Below are positions 18,119-27,131 of a stretch of 64,000 nucleotides of DNA, one piece after another. The translations under genes were made by a program, and so were the position numbers. Origin of the DNA: UTCHB3 sp964625575 (GTDB lineage Bacteria; Bacteroidota; Ignavibacteria; Ignavibacteriales; Ignavibacteriaceae); the NCBI GenBank assembly GCA_964625575.1, contig CAZVBQ010000010.1:1-64000 (forward strand). Reading direction: 5' to 3'. Within the stretch, counting starts at the first letter, position 1. Every line of letters starts with the position of its first letter. Under the pieces are notes generated by a model. The model did not search any database and was not told where the DNA came from. It saw nothing but the letters and a program-made list of their open reading frames with translations.

Positions 18119-19546
18119 ATGGATTTTAACATTTCAGACATTTACAGTTATCTGCCCCTCGTGATCATGGCATCTTTGATCCTGGTTTCACTTGTGATCG
18201 AGATGTATATTAAAAGCGCCGAAAAGATCCTCCCCTGGCTGACAATTCTCGGCTTTCTGGGTGTTTCTTATCAGTCGCTTCTTACTGTTGGAGATCAAGG
18301 ATTGTTCTTCCACGGTATGCTCGCCACTGGCGGTCAGGTAAACCTGTTCTATTTCATCTTCAATTTCGGCGCGGCTGTAGTAGCCCTCATCACCATAGAC
18401 TACCTTAGAAAAACGGGTATTTATCACGGTGAGTTCTATATTCTGCTTCAATCGGCGGTTCTCGGCATGATGATGATAGCGAGCGCGAGGGATCTGGTGA
18501 TGATATTCATTGGACTCGAACAGATGTCACTCACTTTTTACGTGCTTGCAGGTTTCGCCAGAAAAAGACTTTTTTCGAACGAGGCCGCGCTCAAGTATTT
18601 CCTTTTGGGCTCGTTTGCGACCGGATTTATAGTATACGGGCTGGGACTTCTCTACGGTGCCACCCACACGCTAAACATAGCCGAACTTTACAAATCATTT
18701 TCGTTCGAAAAAAGCAATATCACAGGTATCATTGGTCTTACACTCTTCTTCCTTGGTTTTGCCTTCAAGATAGCCGCCGTGCCATTCCACATGTGGGTGC
18801 CGGATGTTTATCAGGGAGCTCCAACTTCATCAACCGCGTTGATGTCAACTGTAGGTAAGGCTGCCGCTTTTGCCGCGCTCATACTTGTGGTTTCACCGGC
18901 ATTCGCGAAGGAAAGGTCACACGATGTCCTTTCACCACTTATTGCTTTCTTCGCGGTTCTTTCGATGCTTTACGGCAGTATCACTGCCATCATGCAGACC
19001 GATATTAAAAGAATGTTGGCTTACTCATCGATCGCGCACGCCGGTTACATGCTTATCGGACTCGCGGCCGGCAACAAAGAGGGTATAGATGGTATAATTT
19101 TCTACCTCACTGCTTATGCTTTTATGAACCTCGGTGCATTTGGAATAATCTCCGTGATTGAGGATAAAGAAGAGAAGAATCTCGCGATAAGCGATTATTC
19201 AGGTCTTGGCACAAAGTACCCTGTACTCGCCGGACTGCTCGCGCTCTTCATGTTCGCCCTTTCCGGTATTCCACCTTTCGCGGGCTTCTTCGGAAAATAC
19301 TACGTCTTTATTGCGGCTATCAAATCAGACATGGTTTGGCTGGCGATCATCGGTATAATCTCCTCCGCGATCAGCGTTTACTTCTACATCCGGCTTGTAG
19401 TGGTAATGTACTTCGGCAAGGAAGAGTCGAAACTTGAAGTGGCGAACTCAAATCCCGCGATGACAGGTATTATTGTATCAGCGATCCTTATCGTGCTCAT
19501 GGGTGTACTCCCGGGGTCGGTCATCAATTTGATCGCGAAGTTTTAA
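18119..19546 (+). CDS. nuoN: NADH-quinone oxidoreductase subunit N
   Basis: A 475-residue antiporter-like subunit with about 14 helices. It has the essential-Glu segment MIFIGLEQMSLTFYVLAGF, the central FKIAAVPFHMWVPDVYQGAPTSSTALMSTVGKAA, and AYSSIAHAGYMLIGLA, all standard for NuoN. It is the third antiporter-like proton channel of complex I. It closes the cluster and is followed by a strong terminator. Confidence 0.97.
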   Translation: MDFNISDIYSYLPLVIMASLILVSLVIEMYIKSAEKILPWLTILGFLGVSYQSLLTVGDQGLFFHGMLATGGQVNLFYFIFNFGAAVVALITIDYLRKTGIYHGEFYILLQSAVLGMMMIASARDLVMIFIGLEQMSLTFYVLAGFARKRLFSNEAALKYFLLGSFATGFIVYGLGLLYGATHTLNIAELYKSFSFEKSNITGIIGLTLFFLGFAFKIAAVPFHMWVPDVYQGAPTSSTALMSTVGKAAAFAALILVVSPAFAKERSHDVLSPLIAFFAVLSMLYGSITAIMQTDIKRMLAYSSIAHAGYMLIGLAAGNKEGIDGIIFYLTAYAFMNLGAFGIISVIEDKEEKNLAISDYSGLGTKYPVLAGLLALFMFALSGIPPFAGFFGKYYVFIAAIKSDMVWLAIIGIISSAISVYFYIRLVVVMYFGKEESKLEVANSNPAMTGIIVSAILIVLMGVLPGSVINLIAKF

Positions 19547-19563
19547 AGAATTCTCAATAATTT

Positions 19564-19617
19564 AAAGCTGTATCGGGTTCGTGCTCTGAAGGACCACTCG
19601 ATACAGCTTTTTTTGTT
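19564..19617 (+). terminator. Rho-independent terminator after nuoN
   Basis: AAAGCTGTATCG (19564-19575) pairs perfectly with CGATACAGCTTT (19599-19610), a 12-bp stem with a 23-nt loop, followed by a T-rich tract. It begins 18 nt after the nuoN stop. Confidence 0.92.
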
Positions 19618-19637
19618 TTAACAAACGGGAGACCAAC

Positions 19638-21248
19638 ATGGTAATGCTATTCACAGCCGCTCAGGCGAGGGAAGCTGACATTACAGCAATTGAAGATCTT
19701 GGACTCGACAGTCTCGTGTTAATGGAAAACGCGGGAAGAAGCATAACCTCATGGCTTGAGGTATTGCAGGTCGAGTACAAAAGCGTGGCGATAATCTGCG
19801 GCAAAGGGAATAACGGTGGCGACGGATTTGTAGCCGCGCGACACCTCCGTGACCATGGCTGGAGCGTGACAGTTATTTTCGTCGGAGAGCCGGAGGAATT
19901 CAGCGACGACGCGAAATTTTATTTCGACATCATCTCTGAGAACCCAAGAGGAATATCGATCTTTCAATACAAGGATCCCGAACAGTTAAAAGAATTGGTC
20001 GCCAACAGCATGGTTGTTGTTGATGCCCTCCTCGGTACCGGTTCAAAGGGTGAACTCCGTTACCCGTACGATGAAGTTATCATAACACTGAACGACGAGC
20101 CCGGAGTTAAAGTGGCAGTGGATATCCCTTCCGGACTCGATCCGGACAAGGGCACGGGTGGTATAGTTTTCAAAGCCCACCAAACAGTCGCCATGGGTTC
20201 ATTTAAAAGGGGTTATTTCTACGGAAAGGGGATAGAATGCACCGGAGCCATTGAATACGGTTACATCGGTTACAAAGAAGAGGATGTTGATCCTGACAGT
20301 AACTGGTGGCTGTATCAAAAAGCTGATGTCAAGGGAATCAACCTTTTCAAAACCAGGACGGTGAACAAATATTCAGCCGGCGGACCTGTGATAGTAGCCG
20401 GTTCCAACCGTTATCCCGGGGCTGCATCCCTCGTATATCAGGGCGCGTTCCACTCAGGTTCAGGTTCGCCGGTGATCTTCACTTCCGATAAAGCGGCTGC
20501 AGTGCTCCTGAACCAGACACCCGAAGCTGTGGTGGTGGAATATCCTGTGAATTTCAACTCGGAATCTCTAAAGCAAATGTTCGACATTCTTGAAAAGAAG
20601 GATGTGCTGCTGATAGGCCCCGGTCTGGGCAGGTCACCTGAAACCACCATGGCACTTGAGAAAGTACTCCAGATCGAGAATAAATTGGTAATGCTCGATG
20701 CTGATGCCCTTGTGCCGCTTTATAACGGTAATTACAAAAATTACGACCTTCACGGCAAGATTTTGCTCCCCCACACTGGTGAATTTGCAGCGATTCTTGG
20801 TCAGACACTCGATGAAATTGAAGAAGATATCTTCACTGCCGCCGAAAAATTCGCGATGGATACAGGGGCAATACTCGTGTTGAAACACGCGGCCGTGTTT
20901 ATCTGCACCCCTTCGGGTCAGAACTATGTATGTGATTCGGGAAGTGAAGAACTTGCGAAATTTGGAACCGGTGATGGGCTCGCGGGCGTGATCGCTTCAA
21001 CGCTCGCGCAGTTTCTCGCGTATCCAATGTTTGATCCCTCTGAACTTCAGGAAGGCTTGCGTGAAGCCAACGCGGTGGCATGCGAAACATATGCCGAAAG
21101 AATCGCGGATGCCGTTCATACATTTAACTTTTCCGCGCATCTTCTCGCAAGGGATTTCCCCGGCACGCCCGTTTCTGCTTCCACAATTGTAAAGAATATT
21201 CCGTATACAATTAAAAACTGGATGAAAATTGGTGGAGCAGGCACTTAA
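19638..21248 (+). CDS. nnr: Bifunctional NAD(P)HX epimerase / ADP-dependent NAD(P)HX dehydratase
   Basis: A 536-residue fusion enzyme that repairs hydrated NADH and NADPH. The N-terminal YjeF_N domain (about 1-215) has ICGKGNNGGDGFVAARHL and a VVDALLGTGSKGEL loop; it epimerises the R form of NAD(P)HX. The C-terminal ribokinase-like domain (about 230-520) has LLIGPGLGRSPET, VLDADAL-like MLDADALVPL, LPHTGEFAAILG and the nucleotide/catalytic loop KFGTGDGLAGVIAS; it dehydrates the S form using ADP or ATP. The usual GTGDVLAG motif reads GTGDGLAG, keeping the catalytic Asp. It directly follows the complex I cluster but is separated by a terminator. Confidence 0.95.
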   Translation: MVMLFTAAQAREADITAIEDLGLDSLVLMENAGRSITSWLEVLQVEYKSVAIICGKGNNGGDGFVAARHLRDHGWSVTVIFVGEPEEFSDDAKFYFDIISENPRGISIFQYKDPEQLKELVANSMVVVDALLGTGSKGELRYPYDEVIITLNDEPGVKVAVDIPSGLDPDKGTGGIVFKAHQTVAMGSFKRGYFYGKGIECTGAIEYGYIGYKEEDVDPDSNWWLYQKADVKGINLFKTRTVNKYSAGGPVIVAGSNRYPGAASLVYQGAFHSGSGSPVIFTSDKAAAVLLNQTPEAVVVEYPVNFNSESLKQMFDILEKKDVLLIGPGLGRSPETTMALEKVLQIENKLVMLDADALVPLYNGNYKNYDLHGKILLPHTGEFAAILGQTLDEIEEDIFTAAEKFAMDTGAILVLKHAAVFICTPSGQNYVCDSGSEELAKFGTGDGLAGVIASTLAQFLAYPMFDPSELQEGLREANAVACETYAERIADAVHTFNFSAHLLARDFPGTPVSASTIVKNIPYTIKNWMKIGGAGT

Positions 21249-21621
21249 AAAGAAGATTTCGCTTTGGTTATTAGTGGTTTACTGGTTGATACTTTTTCTC
21301 GGTACCACGCTTCCCGGGAATCAGGTGCCTGAAACCCCTACCGGAGACAAGTTCAACCACTTCGCGGGATACGCGGTGCTTTCAATCCTGCTTTTCAGTT
21401 GGATGAGGATAAAAAAGGGAGGTGCTGCCGGCGAGATAAAATTGTTCCAAAAAACCTTTCTTATTACCGCTGTATATGCCGTGCTCGATGAGGTGCATCA
21501 GTTGTTCATCCCCGGACGCTTCTTCGAGTGGTACGATATCCTCGCGGATATTAACGGGGCAGCCCTCGGGCTCGCTGTGGCATTCATTCTTACCAGAACT
21601 TTTCCGCGACTTTACGAGTAG
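21232..21621 (+). CDS. VanZ-like small membrane protein
   Basis: About 129 residues with four predicted membrane helices and the VanZ-family pattern: VVYWLILFLGTTLPG, then a loop with TPTGDKFNHFAGYAVLS, DEVHQLFIPGRFFEWYDILADINGAALGL. The conserved D-K-x-x-H-F and E-x-x-Q-x-F-x-P-G-R-x-x-x-x-x-D motifs are intact. The molecular role is unknown beyond a link of one member to teicoplanin resistance. No ATG is available; TTG 21229 or GTG 21232 starts it, overlapping the end of nnr. Confidence 0.85.
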   Translation: MEQALKKKISLWLLVVYWLILFLGTTLPGNQVPETPTGDKFNHFAGYAVLSILLFSWMRIKKGGAAGEIKLFQKTFLITAVYAVLDEVHQLFIPGRFFEWYDILADINGAALGLAVAFILTRTFPRLYE

Positions 21622-21643
21622 AACCGTAATAAACGAGAAATAA

Positions 21644-22378
21644 ATGCCAGAACGAATCTTCCCCGACCCCAGAAAAAACCAGAGGCAGGTGCTTGAACTA
21701 AGTACCATCGCCGTGTTGTTTCTGATGATCATCCTGTTCAAGTTCTGGCCTTTCAGTAAATCAGTTTCCACGGTTTTTACCGGTGAAGACCACCTCATCG
21801 AAATCTCTGATGCCATTGAACTCCCCTCGAATGAGAAGGAAGAGCTCCCTCAAAAAGAGGAGAGCAGCGGCACTTCAAAAGCGAAGGGGGCAAAAACAGT
21901 GCCTGTGAACACGGTCAACAAGGAAATTGAAGTTGTGGTTGCCCCGCCAAAAGAGAAAATTAAACTCGAGAGTCAGGATATAGATACAGGTGATCTACTC
22001 ACTCACGACAAGCAGGGTAAATACAAAAAGAACGAAACCAATAAAAAAACGACCGAAAAAGACCCTAAAGCTCCAAAAGACAACGTCTTCCACACGGCAG
22101 TGCCTTACATGCCCGTACCCGTCGGTGGTTATGAAGCCATACAAGGGAAGGCGGTATTCCCACAGTCGGCTAAAGACGCGGGGGTATCCGGTTCTGTTTA
22201 TATCACCGCCTTTATTGATGAGAATGGCGTGGTGGTATCCGCGGTTCTCACAAAGGGGCTCCATCCCGCGTGCGACAATTCCGCGCTCTCCGCTGTCAGA
22301 CGTACCAAATTCATCCCTGGTAAAAAGGACGGCAAGCCTGTGAAGGTACAAATGCTGATCCAGGTGAACTTCAGGTAA
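21644..22378 (+). CDS. TonB-family energy transducer-like protein
   Basis: A 244-residue protein with an N-terminal anchor (STIAVLFLMIILFKFWPF), a Lys/Glu/Pro-rich periplasmic linker (about 60-150) and a C-terminal TonB domain (about 160-244: GKAVFPQSAKDAGVSGSVYI, ENGVVVSAVLTKGLHPACDNSALSAVRRTKFIPGK). TonB couples inner-membrane proton motive force to outer-membrane transporters when paired with ExbB/ExbD, which are not nearby, so it may instead be one of the many stand-alone TonB-domain proteins of Bacteroidota. Confidence 0.88.
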   Translation: MPERIFPDPRKNQRQVLELSTIAVLFLMIILFKFWPFSKSVSTVFTGEDHLIEISDAIELPSNEKEELPQKEESSGTSKAKGAKTVPVNTVNKEIEVVVAPPKEKIKLESQDIDTGDLLTHDKQGKYKKNETNKKTTEKDPKAPKDNVFHTAVPYMPVPVGGYEAIQGKAVFPQSAKDAGVSGSVYITAFIDENGVVVSAVLTKGLHPACDNSALSAVRRTKFIPGKKDGKPVKVQMLIQVNFR

Positions 22379-22440
22379 TCCACCGTTTTTAACAGCCCCG
22401 GCTTTTTATTATATTAAACTTCCAAGAAAATGAAGTTTTA

Positions 22441-23502
22441 ATGACCGGTAACAAAGCAGGCATGATCGCCTCAAAAATTCAAGAAAAACTGTCAGGTATT
22501 TTTGACCTGCTTGTTCTTGTTTTGTTTGGCGCGATCGATCTCCTTACGCTTATTTTCGGTAAGTATCTGAACCACCGGCTCGACTTCGAAGATTTCAATC
22601 CGCTTTACCGGGGGAATCTCTTCACCCTGACCTTCAGCATTATGATGATGCTTTTATTCATAATTTTCTGGCTGAAAGACAAGGGTGAATTCACCCGCAG
22701 GCGGATGTTGATGCTGACTTTCTGGTTTCTTGGATTCGGTTTTACAATCGGAGGTATATACCTCAACCAGAGTAACACCGGTTCGGGTGTAAATCTCCTC
22801 GGAACTCCATTATACAAACTCTATACCGGAATATTCTTCAATATCGGTTTCGCGTTCAAAACGTTTCTGTTGGCTTATGTTTTTATGAAAGTAGTTTCGG
22901 CGAAACGGTTTATTGTAGCGGGTTCCGTGGTTATCATGCTGCTTTTGTACGTTTCACTTTTCGTTTACACATGGGTATACGTTGGTGAAGGGGTAAAAAC
23001 GCGTCCCGTCTACACTTCCCAAAATTCCGCGGATGTGGGTGTGGTACTTGGAGCAGCCGTCTGGAAATACAACAAACCAAGTTCGATCCTCAAGATGCGG
23101 ATAGAGAAGGGGCTACAACTCTATTCAAAAAGAATTGTGAAGAAACTGCAACTCACCGGGAACAGCGCCCCGGGTGAGCTTCCTGAAGCGGACGTTGCCT
23201 TCTATTACCTGTTGAATAAAAAGATTGATCCCGCCGATATCCGGTTGGAAACCGAGAGCCGCTCAACTCTTGACCAGATAAGCTATATCAAAAGCACATT
23301 GGTCGGACGAAACGGTTATCAGAAGATAATTGTAATTTCTGATGCTTTTCACCTCCCGCGTATAAAAGAAATGGCTGAGTTTTACAACCTGAAGATCGAT
23401 CTGGTGAACTCTGATCTTGCAATGGCATCAGAGTCGCTTCGATACTACGTTTTAAGGGAAGTGGTGGGCTTGATCAATTTCTGGATGTTCGGGGTCAAAT
23501 AA
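22441..23502 (+). CDS. SanA/YdcF/ElyC-type (DUF218) membrane protein
   Basis: A 353-residue protein. The first 190 residues hold about five membrane helices; the C-terminal DUF218 domain (about 195-345) has VGVVLGAAVWKYNKPS, QLTGNSAPGELPEADVA, RLETESRSTLDQISY and KIIVISDAFHLPRIKEMA. In the family this fold is linked to cell-envelope integrity (SanA, ElyC), with unknown chemistry. The extra multi-helix N-terminus is longer than in E. coli SanA. It stands alone between two moderate gaps. Confidence 0.85.
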   Translation: MTGNKAGMIASKIQEKLSGIFDLLVLVLFGAIDLLTLIFGKYLNHRLDFEDFNPLYRGNLFTLTFSIMMMLLFIIFWLKDKGEFTRRRMLMLTFWFLGFGFTIGGIYLNQSNTGSGVNLLGTPLYKLYTGIFFNIGFAFKTFLLAYVFMKVVSAKRFIVAGSVVIMLLLYVSLFVYTWVYVGEGVKTRPVYTSQNSADVGVVLGAAVWKYNKPSSILKMRIEKGLQLYSKRIVKKLQLTGNSAPGELPEADVAFYYLLNKKIDPADIRLETESRSTLDQISYIKSTLVGRNGYQKIIVISDAFHLPRIKEMAEFYNLKIDLVNSDLAMASESLRYYVLREVVGLINFWMFGVK

Positions 23503-23552
23503 GCGCTCGCCGTTTAGTATATTTACACTTCACTTTTGAAAAATTTCCGGGA

Positions 23553-24065
23553 ATGAACCGGTTTCATTCCATCAAACATACCTATATGCTCAAGAACAAG
23601 TCAAACAGAAGAATTATTAGAGAAAAGGTTCTCCAGGTACTTTATGCCCATTCATACAATCGTGACGGTATAAAGATCACCGCCGGTGAACTTTCACAGA
23701 ACATAACCGACAAGGCCGACAGGGATTTCTTTGAGAACCTCACCAGAAAAACGATCATGTATTCACGCGAATCCGATGAACTTATCGAAAAATTCGCGAA
23801 GAACTGGGAGATTGAACGGATGCCCCGCATGGACCGGATAATTCTCCGTATTGGTGTTTGCGAGTTCAGATACTTCCCCGACATTCCGCGCAAAGTGACT
23901 ATAAACGAGCTTATCGAGATATCGAAGGAGTACAGCACTGCCGCCAGCGGTAAGTTCATAAACGGAATTCTTGACAAGATATACGAACATCTTGAAAAAG
24001 AGGGGAAAATATCAAAAACAGGCCGCGGTCTCATCGACGAATCGATCAAAAAGAGCTCCAATTAG
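23553..24065 (+). CDS. nusB: Transcription antitermination factor NusB
   Basis: An all-helical RNA-binding protein of 170 residues (159 if the ATG at 23586 is used). It shows RRIIREKVLQVLYAHSY at the N-terminus, the core NWEIERMPRMDRIILRIGVCEFRYFPDIPRKVTINELIEISKEYST, and KFINGILDKIYEHL. NusB binds boxA RNA with S10 and supports rRNA antitermination. Neither start has a strong Shine-Dalgarno site. It lies 1 bp before the transporter gene that follows. Confidence 0.94.
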   Translation: MNRFHSIKHTYMLKNKSNRRIIREKVLQVLYAHSYNRDGIKITAGELSQNITDKADRDFFENLTRKTIMYSRESDELIEKFAKNWEIERMPRMDRIILRIGVCEFRYFPDIPRKVTINELIEISKEYSTAASGKFINGILDKIYEHLEKEGKISKTGRGLIDESIKKSSN

Positions 24066-24066
24066 C

Positions 24067-25284
24067 ATGAACGAAAAGAAGAAGATATTCGTCTGGACTC
24101 TATACGACTTCGCGAATACTTCTTACTCGATCATTGTTATCACATTTCTCTACGCTGTCTACTTCAAAGAAACGGTAAACCACAACGCTGCCGAAGGTGA
24201 TCTTTATTGGGGGCTTGGCACCTCCATTTCGATGCTTATCACCGCCTTCATCTCTCCGGTTCTTGGCGCGGTTGCCGATTACTCTTCAACAAAAAAGCGG
24301 TTTCTCGCGTTTTTTACATTTGTCTGCATAATCTCCACATTTCTTCTTTATTTTGTGGGACCGGGGGACGTGCTGCTGGGGTTGATTCTTCTTATTACGG
24401 GAAATATAGGATTTGAAGCCGGACTGATCTTCTATGATTCATTTCTGCCGGAAATTACACGCCCTAAAAACTTTGGGAGGGTGAGTGGTTACGGATTCGC
24501 CATGGGGTATCTTGGTTCGCTTTCATCACTTCTGATCCTTCTCCCCTTCATTCAGATGGAGCTCATCCGGGAATCTTTCCCGATGGCAGCCCTCTTTTTT
24601 CTCGTTTTTGCACTTCCGACTTTAATACTTCTTAAGGAACACCGGAAGGAAAAGGAGCAGGGGGTCTCATATTTCACGATAGGTGTGAAAAGAGTCTGGT
24701 TCACCATCAGTCACCTCAAGAACTACAGAAACCTGGCTACATTTCTTCTCTCATTCTTCTTCTTCATTGAGGGCGTGAACACTGTCATTTATTTCGCGGG
24801 AATTTACGCCACATCAACCCTCGGATTCACGAAAGGGGAATTGATCATATTCTTCATTTCGGTGCAGGGGACTGCTATCCTCGGTTCGATCCTGTTTGGG
24901 ATAATCGCGGATGCCATCGGCAGGAAGAAAGCGCTCATGATCACGCTTGCCATCTGGATATTTACTGTGGTCATGGCTTTTTGGGTTACGGAGAAATCAT
25001 ATTTTTATGTGGTGGGATTCCTTGCCGGAGGGGCGATGGGATCAAGTCAGTCAATAGCGCGTGCGCTTATGTCGCAGCTTACACCAGCGGAGAAGAAAAC
25101 AGAGTTCTTCGGATTTTATTCATTTTTCGGGAAAAGCTCGGCCGTGCTTGGTCCGGTTCTGTTTGGCGCGATCAGTACCTACACGGGAAGTCAGCGTTGG
25201 GCAATACTCTCGCTGCTCTTCTTTTTTGTTGTTGGTATAATCGTTCTCACGTTCGTAAAAGACAAGGAACCATCTTCGGCATAA
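24067..25284 (+). CDS. MFS transporter, UMF1 / Atg22-like family
   Basis: A 405-residue, about 12-helix transporter. The opening FVWTLYDFANTSYSIIVITFLYAVYF is characteristic of the UMF1 (Atg22-like) group, and the GAVADYSSTKKRFLAFF and GIIADAIGRKKALM loops are the MFS signatures between helices 2-3 and 8-9. The open frame extends upstream into nusB, but ATG 24067 directly after the nusB stop gives the family start. Substrate unknown; Atg22 exports amino acids from the yeast vacuole. Confidence 0.9.
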   Translation: MNEKKKIFVWTLYDFANTSYSIIVITFLYAVYFKETVNHNAAEGDLYWGLGTSISMLITAFISPVLGAVADYSSTKKRFLAFFTFVCIISTFLLYFVGPGDVLLGLILLITGNIGFEAGLIFYDSFLPEITRPKNFGRVSGYGFAMGYLGSLSSLLILLPFIQMELIRESFPMAALFFLVFALPTLILLKEHRKEKEQGVSYFTIGVKRVWFTISHLKNYRNLATFLLSFFFFIEGVNTVIYFAGIYATSTLGFTKGELIIFFISVQGTAILGSILFGIIADAIGRKKALMITLAIWIFTVVMAFWVTEKSYFYVVGFLAGGAMGSSQSIARALMSQLTPAEKKTEFFGFYSFFGKSSAVLGPVLFGAISTYTGSQRWAILSLLFFFVVGIIVLTFVKDKEPSSA

Positions 25285-25320
25285 CCTCCAACGGTTCCTC
25301 AAAATCCATTCACAAAACCA

Positions 25321-25376
25321 TCACTCCGAGACTCTGTGACTTCGTGACTCTGTTACTCCGTTACTTGGTTACCCAA
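25321..25376. repeat. Degenerate 8-bp tandem array between convergent genes
   Basis: Seven in-phase octamers follow each other: TCACTCCG, AGACTCTG, TGACTTCG, TGACTCTG, TTACTCCG, TTACTTGG, TTACCCAA. Read on the minus strand the units are AGTCACGA/AGTAACGG-like. The last unit contains the stop codon of the PaaE-like reductase. The array fills most of the 84-bp gap between two convergent genes. Confidence 0.75.
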
Positions 25377-26442
25377 GCAGGGGATCATCATAATTAACAA
25401 TTACGTTATCACTTGCAGGGTATCCGACGCAGGTCAGACAAAATCCTTTCTCGATATCCTCGTCTGAAAGGGCCCGTTGCTCGAGCATGACCACCTTGCC
25501 TGATACGAGTTTTGTCATGCATGAACTACAGGTGCCGGAGCGACAGGAGAATGGGAGATCGATCCCCGCATCGAGAGCCGCGTCAAGAATTGAGTCCTGA
25601 GGCTGAACGGTAATATCGTAAGAGCGACCGCCCGCGATAACCGTTACATCACGTGGTACCTGTTCCAATGTGAGTCTTGACTCATTCGAGATAGAGAATG
25701 AGAAGAACTCCCGGTTGATATCCTTTTTGTCGAATCCTGATTTAAGAGCGGCTGTGGTGATCGAGTCCATCATTGCACCAGGCCCGCACATAAAAATGGC
25801 AGTAACCCTTTTCTCTACCTCTGGTATCGCGGCGAAAATCGATTCAGATTTTTCCTGATCGATCCTTCCAAGATCCCCTTTCCAACCGTTCAGTGGACGG
25901 GTGAGGTGATGCACCACGTAAAGTTTGCTGTCAGAATTAGCGGCAATTTCATCAAGTCGATTCTTGAAGATTATGCTTTTCTCATCCCGGTTTACGTAAT
26001 GAAGGGTGATCTTTCCGACGGAAGGATCTCCCGCGGCATCTTCTATGAGGGAGAGGAGTGGAGTAATGCCGCTGCCGGCTCCGAAGAAAAGAAGATTCCT
26101 CTTTGATTCGCCTTTACGGACAAAATTACCCATCGGTACCAGCGCGGGGAGCACGTCGCCAACTTTTATGTTATCAAGTTTGGTATCAGAAACGTAGCCA
26201 CCCGGAACCTTCTTAATGGCTATGCCAATTTCCGGTAACCGGGAAGGTGTGGTGAAAATTGAGTAAGACCTTCTTACTTCCTTTCCTTCGCGGTCGAATA
26301 CGAAGGTAAGGAACTGACCCGGTTTGAAAGTAAATTCCTTACCATCGGTCTCTTTAAATATAATTGAAATCGCGTCGGGTGTTTCGTGAACAATTTTTTC
26401 GACCCGCAACTGAAGCAGACCCGACTTTACAACTGTTGACAT
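25369..26442 (-). CDS. Ferredoxin reductase-like oxidoreductase with C-terminal 2Fe-2S domain (PaaE type)
   Basis: A 357-residue electron-transfer flavoprotein. The FAD domain has RRSYSIFTTP and the NAD(P) domain has FFGAGSGITPLLS and FMCGPGAMMD; the C-terminal plant-type ferredoxin domain carries a 2Fe-2S cluster in CRSGTCSSC with the fourth Cys in FCLTCVG. This is the layout of PaaE (phenylacetyl-CoA epoxidase reductase) and related class IB reductases that pass electrons from NAD(P)H to an oxygenase or other partner. No paa genes accompany it, so the partner is unknown. The ribosome binding site AGGAAGAG lies just before the start. Confidence 0.9.
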   Translation of the reverse strand: MSTVVKSGLLQLRVEKIVHETPDAISIIFKETDGKEFTFKPGQFLTFVFDREGKEVRRSYSIFTTPSRLPEIGIAIKKVPGGYVSDTKLDNIKVGDVLPALVPMGNFVRKGESKRNLLFFGAGSGITPLLSLIEDAAGDPSVGKITLHYVNRDEKSIIFKNRLDEIAANSDSKLYVVHHLTRPLNGWKGDLGRIDQEKSESIFAAIPEVEKRVTAIFMCGPGAMMDSITTAALKSGFDKKDINREFFSFSISNESRLTLEQVPRDVTVIAGGRSYDITVQPQDSILDAALDAGIDLPFSCRSGTCSSCMTKLVSGKVVMLEQRALSDEDIEKGFCLTCVGYPASDNVIVNYDDPLLG

Positions 26443-26499
26443 CTCTTCCTGAATTGTGTTGATACAATACTGAACTATAATAATACTATGAACGAATTA

Positions 26500-27090
26500 T
26501 TAAAGTAGAGAGTTCACTTCTTTGTACAATTCTTCACCCCTGTTTTTACCATACCAGAGGTGAATTTTTTCAATCCATTCCTCTTTTGGTGTGCCGGCTG
26601 CCATCCACTCATCTATCTGTGTCTGAAGTGCCGCCGGACGCGCGCCCCACTTCCAGAGCTGATTCCACTCACCGTCGAAAGCAACAACTATCGGGATGCT
26701 TTTTTTGCCGTTTGTGAGATAGAGGTCCATTACTTCAGGGAAGGTATCGCGTTCCACCACTCTTAGTTCAATGTTTTCATTCAGGAGGCTCATCTTGTAA
26801 AATTCGGGGGAACTCTGTGCCGAGTCACCGCACCAGTTCTCGGTGATTATCATCCAGTGTTGGCGATCTTTCACCTGTTTTAATTTTTCTGTCACATCCG
26901 CGGGTACGGGGTGTGTTTTCATTACGCGTTTCATCCGCTGAAGATTCAGCTTCGTATAGTCGTAATAGAAATTTTCTTCTTCACTCAGCGAATTGGTGTC
27001 TGTATTGTTTACATATTCATCGGTTTTCTTAAGAAATTCTTCGAAGGTGAGCCCTTTACTGAAGGCGTTTTTTATCAGTTCTTGCGACAT
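26500..27090 (-). CDS. Thioredoxin-like family protein
   Basis: A 196-residue soluble protein. The central WMIITENWCGDSAQSSPEF resembles the thioredoxin WCxxC region but has only one Cys (WCGDSAQ), and SIPIVVAFDGEWNQLWKWG follows with the cis-Pro position typical of the fold. Bacteroidota have a family of such proteins annotated as thioredoxin family with unknown substrates. With one active-site Cys it is unlikely to act as a simple dithiol reductase. It is divergent from the DUF6600 gene. Confidence 0.8.
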   Translation of the reverse strand: MSQELIKNAFSKGLTFEEFLKKTDEYVNNTDTNSLSEEENFYYDYTKLNLQRMKRVMKTHPVPADVTEKLKQVKDRQHWMIITENWCGDSAQSSPEFYKMSLLNENIELRVVERDTFPEVMDLYLTNGKKSIPIVVAFDGEWNQLWKWGARPAALQTQIDEWMAAGTPKEEWIEKIHLWYGKNRGEELYKEVNSLL

Positions 27091-27131
27091 TATTTTCTCT
27101 ATTGTTTGTTTTCCGGATTGATATTTTATTC

